A DNA stretch of 45,108 bases from Condylostoma magnum (taxonomy: Eukaryota; Ciliophora; Heterotrichea; Heterotrichida; Condylostomatidae), in assembly GCA_920105805.1 (NCBI GenBank), contig CAKKTI010000150.1, forward strand, positions 1 to 45,108, given 5' to 3'. Shown in pieces: positions 10,450-20,293 of this stretch. Each line of letters opens with the position of its first letter. The first letter of the stretch is position 1. Made by a program: the position numbers and the translations under genes. The notes beneath the pieces were generated by a model. It was given only the letters and a program-made list of their open reading frames with translations. It searched no databases and was not told where the DNA came from.

Positions 10450-10902
10450 ATGAGCGTAGCATAAACAGTTGGGTCCTTACTATAATAATACACAAAGCTT
10501 AATACAAAGTAAGCTTACAAATCTCCTTTTCTCAGCAAATCATAGCCTAAAATCTAAATAAAAGACTATATAGATCGTCTTTATTATTACATGAAATGCT
10601 CAGAAAGCTGTCTAGTTCTATCATTGATTTATATTGATCGAATAACATAACATAAAAGAGATATTTCTATATCTTCTTATACTATACATAAGCTTTTCCT
10701 TGCAGCAATGGTAGTATCTGCAAAATTTGCTGATGATACCTTTTACAAAAACTCTTATTATGCTAAAGTTGGTGGAATTTCAACAGAAGAGATGAACAAT
10801 TTAGAGTAAAACCTTTTGTAAATGATAGATTTTAATCTATTTGTGGATAAGGAGTTATACTAGTTTTACACAAAAACATTGTTCAAATATATAAATAGTT
10901 AG
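10450..10902 (+). CDS. PHO80-like (P-type) cyclin
   Basis: The protein is 150 aa, typical for short P/PHO80 cyclins that bind a CDK. The cyclin box is clear: YYYMKCSESCLVLSLIYIDR, then HKLFLAAMVVSAKFADDTFYKN, then YAKVGGISTEEMNNLEQNLL, matching the family's KVGGIxxxElNxLExxfL. It closes MIDFNLFV..ELYQFYTKTLF. I place the stop at the TAG TAA of 10900-10905. Twelve nucleotides later, in the same frame, an ATG starts the next membrane protein. The tail is not depleted of reassigned codons (a TAG read as Gln lies 12 codons before the proposed stop), so a longer fused product cannot be excluded. Confidence 0.85.
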
Positions 10903-10917
10903 TAAGTATATTATTAA

Positions 10918-11601
10918 ATGTCAGAAGAAAAAGATTTAATTAAAAAGTTAGATATTCAGCCATAAGTCTTAATATCACCTTATTTCCCCATAGCAACTAG
11001 TTTAATAGCCATAACAGGGCTTTTCAGCAAGACAATAAGAGACTGTTTTTTCTATAACAAGTGCTAACCTAGAGTAGACGCTGAGGGAGTGTAATTTTTA
11101 ATATTGACTGCCTCTTTTATTGGTATATTAACTACAGTTTGACTTCACTGACACTCTAAATCTAAATTAAACTAATTAAAGCTTTACTATAGAGAAATGC
11201 TAAGATACTTTGGACTGATGAGTGGCCTTATGGCCTATATTGCATTAGGAGCTCTAGCCTTAAAAAACGAGCAAGACTTCCCAAGTTTTCTAGTGTTTTG
11301 TATAGAAATAGGGAGCTTTATGCAAAGTTGTAGTATATTTGCAATTACAAGCGAATGCTTGTATGCTTAAAATTGCAGAACTACATGGCATAATGTGAAA
11401 TCTCTGCTTATTTTACTTTTATTTATGGGAGTTTGCATGCACCTATGCCTTCTATACTCCCACCATCGAAGAGTGATCCCAATCTCCCCTGAAGTTCTCC
11501 ACTGGACCAGCTATCTGAGCCTTATGCTTTGCTTTGGCTATAACATATCCCATTACTACGACTTACTATACTACCAACACTACAGAGGCCTGAATTTTTA
11601 A
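10918..11601 (+). CDS. Six-pass membrane protein, unknown family
   Basis: The protein is about 227 aa and very hydrophobic. It shows roughly six membrane segments (around YFPIATSLIAITGLF, FLILTASFIGILTTVWL, FGLMSGLMAYIALGALAL, FCIEIGSFMQSCSIFAI, SLLILLLFMGVCMHLCLL, LSLMLCFGYNISHYYDLL) separated by short polar loops. The six-helix layout recalls the Frag1/DRAM/Sfk1 group, but I see no decisive motif and assign no function. The last 75 codons before the TAA at 11599 contain no TAA/TAG/TGA, which supports that stop. The start lies 12 nt after the cyclin stop pair, in frame with it. Confidence 0.65.
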
Positions 11602-11679
11602 CTCTGGTCTTTTAGTTCAACAATTTGAGCCTTTTTTATTAAAACCTGTTTAAAAATTAACCATATAATTATCAGAAAA

Positions 11680-12897
11680 ATGTCTTAAGATTGGAATATA
11701 CAGCCATCCGTTCACTCTATGTAAACCCGAAATCTTATAAGAGAAGCAGTGCAAAATATGCAGCTTCCTAACCCTTTTCATAAACCTGTATACGATCTCG
11801 GGCTGGGTGATCCGAGTAAATACCCAGGTTTTGAGCCACATTCATCAGTCATTGAGATTCTCCAAAATTAATTAGTGTCCAGACAATGAAACGGATATAC
11901 CCATGCTTAGGGATCTGTCTAGGTAAGGGAGTTTCTAGCATAGAATTATTCAACAGTGGATAACTAGCTAGATAAAGATGATATATTTATTGACCATGGA
12001 GGAAGTGGGGCTATTTTTACAGTTTTAAGTGCAATGCTTAATCCTGGAGACAATTTCCTTATGCCATCCCCTGGCTTTACTCTATTCTATACAGTTTCAT
12101 TAAACCTGGGAGCTGAGTGTAGATTTTATGACTTAAAGCCACATTAGGATTGGGAAGCTGACTTAGAGTAGATGTAAGGCCTTATAGACGAAAAGACTAG
12201 ATTTATTGTAGTTATAAATCCATCTAATCCATGTGGAAGTGTTTGGAGAAGGCAGCACTGCTTAGATGTTTTAGAGTTGGCCAGTAGGAATCATATTCCC
12301 CTAGTAAACGACGAGCTATATGAGGATTTGGTATATGAGGAAGAATACCCAAGCTTCAGGTCTTTGTGTGGAGATCAGCCTCTTATTGTTATTCAAGCTT
12401 TAAGCAAAAAGTATCTTATTCCAGGAATGAGGATGGGATGGGCAATAATTTTCGATAAGTAGAAAAGAATATAACAGATAAGATTAGCAATGCAAAAGCT
12501 GAAAAATGTTATGCTGCACTCTACTACTTTCATATAGGAAAGCCTTCCCTAGATAATTCAAAGTGTACCTAGAGAGTGGTTCAGGGAAATAACAGCAAAG
12601 CTAAGAGAAAATGCTTAATTTGTTTACTAAAAGATTTAAAGTATTCCTGCTTGCAGCATGAGTATGCCTTAAGGTACACTTTACTGTATGATTGCTATAG
12701 ATCTTAGTCAATTGAAGGACTTTGAGTCAAGTAAACAGTTTACAGAGATTTTTGCATAAGAAGAGGGTGTTTTAGTACTGCCGGCTGAATGTTTTCTGGG
12801 AGTTAATGGATTCAGGATTGTTTTGTGTAATCCTAAGGAAGTACTTGGAGAAAGTTTAGATAGGTTGGAGCAATTTATTACTAGAAATTTAAAGTAG
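11680..12897 (+). CDS. Tyrosine aminotransferase-like, PLP fold-type I aminotransferase
   Basis: The protein is 405 aa. These enzymes move the amino group of an aromatic amino acid to 2-oxoglutarate, using pyridoxal phosphate. Seen: MSQDWNIQPSVHSMQTRN (the SxxxxxTxNPIR-type opening), LGLGDPSKYPGF, YTHAQGSVQVREFLA, DIFIDHGGSGAI, NPSNPCGS with the substrate-site Asn, VNDELYEDL with the PLP-binding Asp and Tyr, and ALSKKYLIPGMRMGW with the Schiff-base Lys at about 243. The C-terminal small domain ends FRIVLCNPKE and a final helix. The Gln in REFLAQNYS is a TAG. It ends TAG TAA, 12 bp from the convergent K+ channel's stop. Confidence 0.93.
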
Positions 12898-12909
12898 TAA
12901 TTTGGTTTA

Positions 12910-14997
12910 TCATTTATTATTAATCAGTTCTGATATTTTGCTTTCTAGCATATTGATATGCTCTTGATGTTACAAATTTTATTAGTAGATTTGATACTCG
13001 ATCTTCTGTTCTAGTTTTTTAAGCCGTTTTTCTATGTTGCTTTAGCTTTGGTTTTATTATTACATTGAATTTAACATTTCCAAGTTCTCACTGATTATAT
13101 CTAACTTTACATTAATCTCTGTAGGAGTCTTATTCTTTTCATTCAATTTCAACTTTACAAAAATTTCATTGACTTATCTGAGTAATTCTTAGTGAATGTT
13201 GCTAAGCATTAGATTTCCCTCTTTAATAGAATTGTTAATAATTAACTCGATCAGTTTTTTCTTTTATTCAATACAGTCTTTCAGCTTCCTGCGTGCGATT
13301 TTTATAATATAATTTCTTTCATTTTCAAACATATTCAACACAGACAGAAAGTCTTTACGACTGATTTAGATTAGCTCAGTTTATTATCTAGCAATAGCAT
13401 AATCAATTCTTCTTATATCGAATAAAATTTCAATCTCTCCAAAATACGATTTTGCTAAAAATGACTTATAAGCAAAGTTGTCCTTGTCAATAATAAACTA
13501 TACCTTCCCATGTAGATTACAATAAACTTCATTAGGATATTCTCCATACTCATATATGTAACTATCAGGTGTGCACTGCATAGGAGAAAATAGTGTAATT
13601 AATTCAGTAATAAACGATATATCCCTGCCTTAGAACAGCATATTTTTACAGGCTTTTCCCTCATACATTGAAGTGGCCAGTCTAAACCTTAGATCCCTAG
13701 GCAGCTCATCCATTAAACTGTGTTTATCATTTCACAGCACTCCTAGTTTTTTGGCATTGAACCGTATAGCTTGTCTCATTTTCAATCGATCTGTTTTAGG
13801 AATTTTTGCTTCTTGGGAGAAAACTTCAATTGCCGCTAATTTTGCAGTTACTTCAGCCGCCCTGGTATCCATATCACTTAAAAATGCACTTAGAGATCCT
13901 ATCATAAAACTATAGAATCCTACTCCACTTAGCATTATAATAATTCCAAAAATGATCTCTATATCTGTGTTTGATGATATATCTCCATATCCTACTGTTG
14001 TTATAGTGGTTATTGTTCAGTATATTGCTCTTAAGTAATTCATCATATCTTCATCATTCTATCAATTATATCTTACTACCCAGGTATCCGGGGAAAAATT
14101 GTCGATTTTTGCTACTAGAAATCACATGCAAGCTATTATATGCACACTTAGGCCCACTGATACTATGAATTTAGCCAGACGTGTAAATCTTTAGTTTAAT
14201 TGTATAGTATCTTGTAATTTTTCATAGAAGTCACTATTACTGTTTTGGAAAAGCTTCAGGATTCTAAAAACTTTTACTAACTTGTATAACCTTGGAAGTC
14301 TGAATAGTCTTATAAGGCCATTGTAGTTACTCCCAGATTCTTATTACCCATCTAAGTAATATTAGATAAGGTTTATGGGAATAATAGATGTAACATCTAA
14401 GAAGAACCAGGATGTTAAGTAATTTCAGCATATTCTACTTCATTCAAGTATTAAAAAATTATCACTGTTGTAATAAGGAGATAGGAAGTTGATGAAGATA
14501 TCTAATAGAAATAGGGAGTCTACGGATAAATCTATAATTGTTCATGTATCATAGTATTCCGATTCATGAAAAGCTAGTCTGTATGGCATTATTGTAGCTG
14601 TGTATATAAGCAATACTACTAATAAGAAATTCCAGAAAACTCTAAACTTACCGTCTGGATCAATATAATATCAAGGAATAAAGGTTATTTTCTTCGTTAT
14701 TGTTTGTGATCTCAAAACAAGCTTGTTTGATTTGATCATTTCTGTTATTTCATAAATATCGTGCTCTTTAAGGCCTTCATTCATGCCATATAATAGTATA
14801 TCTTAATGTAAATTAGATACATTGCGTTACAATTTTATTTTAAATAAGGCTCTTTTTCAAACTTTTATGTATTTGTATCGCTTTTTATCAATATTATCAT
14901 ATTAAAAGGAATCACGGAAACTCTCTTATTCATTATCTGTTATGTCATCTCTGATATGTGAAAATGATGATTAATTAAGATTAGTGCTTTCATACAT
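12910..14997 (-). CDS. Voltage-gated K+ channel with cyclic-nucleotide-binding domain (EAG/CNG type)
   Basis: The protein is about 695 aa. The S1-S6 core has an S4 with repeated Arg/Lys (LIRLFRLPRLYKLVKVFRILK) and a selectivity filter TTVGYGD, so the pore is K+-selective. S6 (MLSGVGFYSFMIGSLSAFL) leads to a C-linker (RLKMRQAIRF, LPRDLRFRLA) and a cNBD (GKVQFIIDKDNF, AKSYFGEIEILFDIRR). Ciliates carry many such genes, which shape ciliary and cortical excitability. A Gln-rich coiled coil (residues about 600-690) may assemble tetramers. There is no PAS domain at the N-terminus. The end reads TGA then TAA: either UGA stops or one Trp is added before UAA. A 500-bp spacer separates the start from the Rab gene. 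Confidence 0.93.
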
Positions 14998-15499
14998 ATT
15001 TAATTTTGTATGACCTCTTATTTTAGTCAACTTTATGTATAGCACTGAGAAATAACACTAAATTCTATAAATAAAATAAGCTATTCAAGATCAAAGGATG
15101 ATTGGTATAACAAAGGGAAAGTATATTTAGTATGTAACTTTTAGGATAGGAAAAATTATAAACTGCAAATAAATACGAACATTTGTTTATTGTTTGAATA
15201 TTAATTATGTACTTTATAAACTCGATTTGATCTATTACATTCTACTTATATAAATTACATTTGGTAACACTATTAAATACTTACTGAAATGTTTATCATG
15301 TTACCAAATATCATGAAAATACTATTATTACCTTTGTACTACAATTAGCTTTCTTTACTGTACATAGTTTTAAAGCAGTATTATAACAGATAATATAAAC
15401 AACTAAAATGATATAATTATGCTTTTAATATTATTGAGTTATTTTTATGAAAACTCTTATAGACCATAAAATACTTTCCTACAACTTTTATTAAAATAA
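14998..15499. other. Intergenic spacer, K+ channel promoter region
   Basis: These 502 bp of AT-rich DNA lie between the 3' end of the Rab gene and the start of the K+ channel, both on the minus strand. The region holds an 11-bp inverted repeat (separate entry). No protein-like reading frame and no RNA gene was seen. Confidence 0.6.
15259..15309. repeat. 11-bp inverted repeat with 29-nt loop
   Basis: ATTTGGTAACA at 15259-15269 is perfectly complementary to TGTTACCAAAT at 15299-15309. The stem is the strongest inverted repeat I noticed in a spacer here. It could be a hairpin in an untranslated leader, a factor-binding pair or a remnant of terminal repeats. Nothing in the 29-nt loop resembles a gene. 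Confidence 0.55.
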
Positions 15500-16150
15500 T
15501 TAACAATTACACCTTTTCTTTTCTACAGGAATATTTGGCCGAGATACTTCGAAAGTCTTATGAACATTTTGCTCTTTTTAACTTTATTTAAAAAATCTTT
15601 AAACTAATAGCCTTGCCACTTGCTCAAAAGCCTATTTAACCTTACTATATCAATATTTTAATCCATTTTTGCCGATGTCTCAATAAATCCATCTAGTTTT
15701 TATTACTCAAAGTACCAAGCTCCTAGCTCGTATCTAACTTACCTCAAATCATTAGATAAATCTAAATAATTTCCAACAAGATATATAACCAGCTCGTTAA
15801 TAGAGTTTTATTATATCTCAGTAAGCCAATCATCTAAATGATCGAAGGTTTATTTATTAGTAATATCATACATAAGAATAACTGCATGGGCTTTTCTATA
15901 AAATGTTCTGGTAAGCGCCCTGTAATACTCCTAACCTGCCTATTCTAGAAGTTACTGTATCCCATAACTGCAATTTGATTGTTTTATTGTCTATTTGAAT
16001 ATTCTTCACTCCATAATCAATACCGATTGTTACTTTGTGGTCTGAAATGAAATTTTAATAGAGGTATTAGTTCATTAGACACGTTTTGCCAACACCGGAG
16101 TCTCCAACAATTATTACTCGGTATTATGCATCATGATCATCTCCTAACAT
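15500..16150 (-). CDS. Rab-family small GTPase, two mini-introns
   Basis: The protein is 206 aa after removing introns at 15940-15955 and 15632-15645. Rabs direct vesicle transport by GTP-dependent effector binding. G1 is GDSGVGKTC, the switch-I Thr sits in HKVTIGIDYG, and G3 is WDTAGQE (the Ala codon directly follows intron 1). RTFYRKAHAVILMYDITN and ETSAKMDQNI (G5) follow. The C-terminus is KKRCNC, the CxC double-prenylation signal, and a TAA follows at once, so this end is secure. G4 reads NYLD in place of NKxD, losing a Lys that normally packs on the guanine. Without both introns the frame breaks inside the two most conserved parts of the fold. Confidence 0.93.
15632..15645 (-). other. 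Candidate 14-nt spliceosomal intron in Rab gene
   Basis: GTAAGGTTAAATAG separates QNIDI from AFEQVARLL. Removing exactly 14 nt restores the family pattern (N-x-x-x-A-F) and leads into the expected helix and the CNC prenylation end. No GT-AG choice of 15 or 16 nt keeps the frame. A 23-nt GT-AG choice keeps the frame but deletes the conserved Ala-Phe. This would be shorter than the 15-nt introns known from heterotrichs. Confidence 0.7.
15940..15955 (-). other. 16-nt spliceosomal intron in Rab gene
   Basis: GTAACTTCTAGAATAG lies between codons for WDT and AGQE. Removing it restores the invariant WDTAGQE motif; keeping it shifts the frame and destroys the next 60 residues of Rab similarity. It starts GTA, ends TAG and has an A at position 10, the layout described for Stentor's 15-16 nt introns. 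Confidence 0.88.
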
Positions 16151-16544
16151 TATAAATATGCAAATGAGTAAAAGAGTAAATGAATTTTTATACAGCGTAA
16201 GGAGTACTAAAAGCCTGTTGTAATAAAATACAATAGAAATATAAGCTTTTATATCAAGTAATAAATAGATATTTAGTAGATGCTGTTTACTTATTTAGTT
16301 CAAAGATATTTTAATAGCAATCACTGTCAATTTAAAGGTTTCCGGGGCTATTTGTTAAACATTTTTTATTTTTTAAGACGATTATCATCTTAAACCCAAA
16401 GCAAAAATAATGAAATTTTATAAGATAAAACTAGTATTATTATAACACCAATCTTTGTAAAAGTACTGATTATAGTTAGTATGAGTTCCCACCTGTAAAA
16501 TAGAATATTTCTATTATACAAATAACAATAAATAATTTAATAAA
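16151..16544. other. Intergenic spacer, Rab promoter region
   Basis: These 394 bp of AT-rich DNA lie upstream of the Rab gene and beyond the zinc-finger gene's 3' end. No coding signal, repeat or RNA gene was recognised. The zinc-finger stop is uncertain, so part of this may be its 3' end. Confidence 0.55.
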
Positions 16545-17021
16545 CTAAATATTAAAGGCTTCTAAAATGATTGATTTCTAAAGCTTTAACTAATTAAATA
16601 TATCTTTGAATTTTGGTAAACTCTGCTAAAAATTTGAATTAATATTGTCTCTTATTGGAGGCAACTTCAAGCTAGCTGTTTTGTAATTATGTATAGACTT
16701 AAAATCTGCTTACAATAAGGAACTATCTTAATTTTCTTCTACTTCACCCTTCTGATGCAATTTTTTATGGAAAAACAGCTAACAAAGCTACCTAAATCTT
16801 TGATTACACCCAACAACATGGCATATATAAGGCTTTTAGCCTGTATGTAAATTTTCATGTTCCCTTAGATTTTATCTAGCTGCTAAACTTTTATTACAAA
16901 ACCTACAGTAGTACTTTCTGATTCCCTTATGATATGATCTTTAATGCCTCTTTAGACTATTTTAAGAGGCATACTTCTTATAGCATCCTGACTAATTACA
17001 TATAAAATTTCTTCTAACCAT
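16545..17021 (-). CDS. C2H2 zinc-finger protein, three fingers
   Basis: The protein is about 158 aa. Finger 1 is CNQSGCYKKYASQNSLKRHQRSYH (a C-x4-C form, about residues 8-31). Finger 2 is CRFCNKSLAARQNLREHENLH, followed by the classical linker TGQKPYIC. Finger 3 is CHVVGCNQRF with HKKLH. Three adjacent fingers with a TGEKP-type linker suggest sequence-specific DNA binding. The remainder is a polar helical tail. The start ATG (MVRRNFIC) leaves a 90-bp divergent spacer to the helicase gene. I take the TAG at 16545-16547 as the stop. The tail has several TAGs, so the end may be off by some codons. Confidence 0.8.
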
Positions 17022-17111
17022 ATTTTAATAACCATTAAAGCTTACTGAGTCTAAAATCTCTTAGTTAAAAAAGATTTGTATTATGCACTCTAATAAACAT
17101 TTTTAAGTATA

Positions 17112-18344
17112 ATGGAATAATTCTTAGCAGAAAATAAAATTCACCACCACTTATAACTCGCTTGCTAAGAGTTAAATTTCAGCAATCCAACTCCTATACA
17201 AAGAGAAGTAATTCCTCAAATACTAGCAAAGAAGTCAGTTAGGGCCAGGGCTCCAACCGGTACTGGAAAAACAGCAGCTTTTGTAATTCCTTTAATACAT
17301 CATCTATCAAATGACCCTTTTAGTGTATTTGCACTAGTTTTAGCACCTACGAGAGAATTAGGACTGCAAATAGAACAGTAATTCTAGGCCTTGGGTAAAA
17401 GCATAAAAATAAAGACTGCTACTGTACTGGGAGGAGTGAATTTAATGAGGCAGTGCAACAATTTGATTTACAAAAGACCACATATTGTAGTAGCCACGCC
17501 GGGAAGATTAGCTGAACTGGCAACTTAAGCTGATATAATTGCTCTTTTCAGGAATTTACAGTTCTTAGTGCTAGATGAGGCCGACTTTTTGCATAATGAG
17601 CTTTAAAATGAATTAAGAGAAGTCAGGAATTTACTCCCTAAGTGCACTTGCCTAGAATTTTCAGCTACTATGGCAGATTTGGAGGATATTGGAGAAAGGG
17701 CAGCATTGAAGGAGAAGTTTTTACTAGTGCCCGATGCACTTAAAGATGTTTACTTGTATATAGTCCTATAACAGTTTCTAGACATATAAGTTATAGTGTT
17801 CACAGACTCTTGTGCTAATGCTTAACTGCTATCAATGGTTTTTGAGCATCTAGGGACAGATATTATTGCATTGCATTCCCTGTTGCCTTAGGATGTACGA
17901 CTTAACAACTTACAGAGGTTCAGATCATGCAGAGCCGGGATCTTATTAGCAACTGATGTAGCAAGTCGTGGATTAGACATGCCGCAGGTTAAGCTAGTCA
18001 TAAATCACAATGTACCCAGAAACAGCAAACTTTATGTACACAGAATCGGGAGAACTGGCCGGGCAGGCAAAGAAGGAACTGCTTTGACCTTCGTTTCTTA
18101 ATTTGAAGTAGATTTAGTACTGAATATCGAGGAAAAAACAGGTAAAAAGCTCGAGGAAATGTTTTCAGAGGATCAATTCAAAAGTATTGAAAACCAAGTT
18201 GTTGACTTTAGCAATAAGATGATTAATGCGAAAGCTTTAGTAATGCATGTAAGTTTTACTTAGAAATTGTAAAGACCAAGTTTAGACAACCATAGAAGAC
18301 GTAAACTACTGAACAAAGGATTAAAAAGACTTCGGAGAATTTAG
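17112..18344 (+). CDS. DEAD-box RNA helicase, DDX49/Dbp8-like
   Basis: The protein is about 405 aa after one 15-nt intron (18249-18263). Motifs in order: Q motif NPTPIQ, motif I APTGTGKT, Ia PTRELGLQI, Ib [22 protein letters not shown]-like [36 protein letters not shown]. Dbp8/DDX49 helicases remodel pre-rRNA in 40S biogenesis. I favour this subgroup because of the short N-terminus directly before the Q motif and the overall length, but it is not proven. The tail is very basic ([15 protein letters not shown]). I end it at the TAG of 18342-18344. The next gene starts 12 nt further, in frame, so a longer fused protein is possible. Confidence 0.92.
18249..18263 (+). other. Probable 15-nt intron in the helicase gene
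   Basis: GTAAGTTTTACTTAG is exactly 15 nt, starts GTAAG, ends TAG and has an A at position 10, the consensus layout of heterotrich introns. Its length is a multiple of three and it contains an in-frame TAG that would read as Gln, so the frame alone cannot prove splicing; the call rests on this match. Confidence 0.6.
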
Positions 18345-18356
18345 TTTAGTAAAAAA

Positions 18357-20276
18357 ATGAACAAGTACCACGACTTAAAACGTCAAAAGAACCTGCAGTA
18401 GGCAATACAGCGCACGATATCCCTTCCATAATTGCAGAGCACTGATAGATCAATGAGATTTTCCCTAGAAGACAAGACTCCCTATTACAAAAGAGTACAG
18501 CCATGGTCAAGTAGAGCAAGTGAGAGCCAAGGCTTAAAAGTTAAATCAAGTTTGCCCAAAATTCAAAGTTTTAGCTCAATTAGCTTTGCATAGACATATA
18601 AACCCTTTTAAAAGCTAGCTAAGGATGATCTTAACGTAAGCGACAATATAAGCATGTTGTCCTAGCTTGAAAATCAAAGATCACTTGAACGTGTGCAACT
18701 AATACAGAGATAAGACGTTCTGAATGAAATCTTGACTAATTAAATCAGCTCACCCTCGTCTTTGTCCTCTGCGCCCTCAAAAAATCAATTTTTATCTGTT
18801 ATTGAACGATTAAAGAAAATTGGGCTTAATAAAAATCACGGAAATAAGTAAATAGAGCTAACTGATGAAAAACCACTTAGTACTTTTCTCTCAGCACACG
18901 AAGTTTAGTACTTTAAAATCAATTTAAAAGGAGAAATTATACCACTTAAAGTGACAATTAAAAAGTAATGAGGAGCATTAAGAATTTTAGCATCGAAGCA
19001 TATCCAGTATCCAAGTGAGGAGCAATATGATAATGTTTATATGCGAGATTCTATATTAGTAAAAGAATCAGGCTATGTATTTAAACTTGACTAAATCTAT
19101 CTTACTTTTATAGCTTTAGTTGATACTGCCTTTGAAGTACATTTGCAATTTGGGTATGGAAGATAAGATGCTTTAAAGTAGTAAGAAAAAATAAAAGCTA
19201 ATGTAGAAGATTAAAAGGACGGTAATGTACTCAGAGATTAAGTGGAAAGTAGAGTAAGAAAAGTAATTGAAAAGAAGACAAAATTTGCTTAAAACACCAA
19301 AAACTAGAATAATTTTATACAAATAAATAAATTCGTTTAAACGCCCTCATCGCCTGAAAAACGGTAAAAAATTGAGTAAATGTAGGAATTAAAGGAGAGG
19401 AGAAGAATAAATGCGCTTATAAAGCGCAGTAAATTGATACAGGAAAAAAAGATCAGAACTATTAACACCTTAAACAAAAGAGCTATCAAGCAATAAGAGT
19501 AAAAGTTAGAAAGAATAAGACAAGAAAACGAAAGATAATTAAAAGAACTTTAAACCAGCTGAATTAAAATGGTAGGAATTGCTTATATGGCTAGAAAGAT
19601 GGATAAAAGACGTATTAAGGTAAAAGTACTCAAACTTATTGATTATTTAAGGAAATCATAAGCCAGAAAGATTCAGCTAGGGTTTCTTAGGATTAATAAC
19701 GGTATGAGAGGTGATGAATTAGCTTTATTACGAGCTAACCACATGATTAACTTTTTTTATTTTAACACTCATTCATCCTTTATGATACCAGTAAAAGCTT
19801 AACTAATCGAATCTTTTAGGGAAACTGCAAAAAACCACTCAGTTGCTCATAAATTCATGGATTATTATGCATAAATCACAAAAATGCAAAGATTATGGCG
19901 TTCTTATGGCAATGTAAGACTAGAAAGATACAATAACATTTTAACGATATGGAACAATGTTATAAATGAGCTAACAGTTGGCCCAAGAGGAAGACTTAAG
20001 AATGGGTCTGATAAGTACTTTAAAATAACATCACATGCCAGGAACCAGGTCATTAATGATTACTTATTAGACTGCAGAAGAAGATATAGGGCTTTGTTTA
20101 GAAAGCACTTTAAACAAACTTCTGATATACTGAAAATGGGTGTTAAGGCCTTTATAATGTAGTATTTTAACGGTGAGAACGAGGATGTGTACGCAACAGT
20201 TGCACCTAATTTCTAATATTACCCAACTGAGGATCAAGTGTTAGCCTTGATCGATAGAGCTTTAACGATAGGCTAG
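18357..20276 (+). CDS. IQ-motif, basic coiled-coil protein
   Basis: The protein is 639 aa. The N-terminal 200 residues are low-complexity, rich in Ser, Gln and Lys. Residues about 200-270 form a beta-rich domain (YFKINLKGEIIPLKVTI...ILASKHIQYPSEEQYDNV) like the C2-type or jelly-roll domain seen in many ciliate axonemal and cortical proteins. A strongly basic coiled coil follows (ELKERRRINALIKRSKL). Near 500 there is an IQ-like calmodulin-binding helix (ITKMQRLWRSYGNVRLERY). The C-terminus has more charged helices. Inferred: a calmodulin-binding cytoskeletal or ciliary protein; the exact family is not recognised. It ends TAG TAA, 14 bp from the convergent TMEM237-like gene's second stop. Confidence 0.72.
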
Positions 20277-20293
20277 TAAAAAAATCAATTTTA

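Noticed and set aside
13673-13915. Plus-strand ORF opposite the K+ channel
   Set aside because: Antisense shadow of the channel's S6 and C-linker, which match the family on the minus strand.
16567-17100. Long plus-strand reading starting MIDFQSFNQ before the helicase
   Set aside because: Poor composition; the minus strand here clearly encodes three C2H2 fingers.
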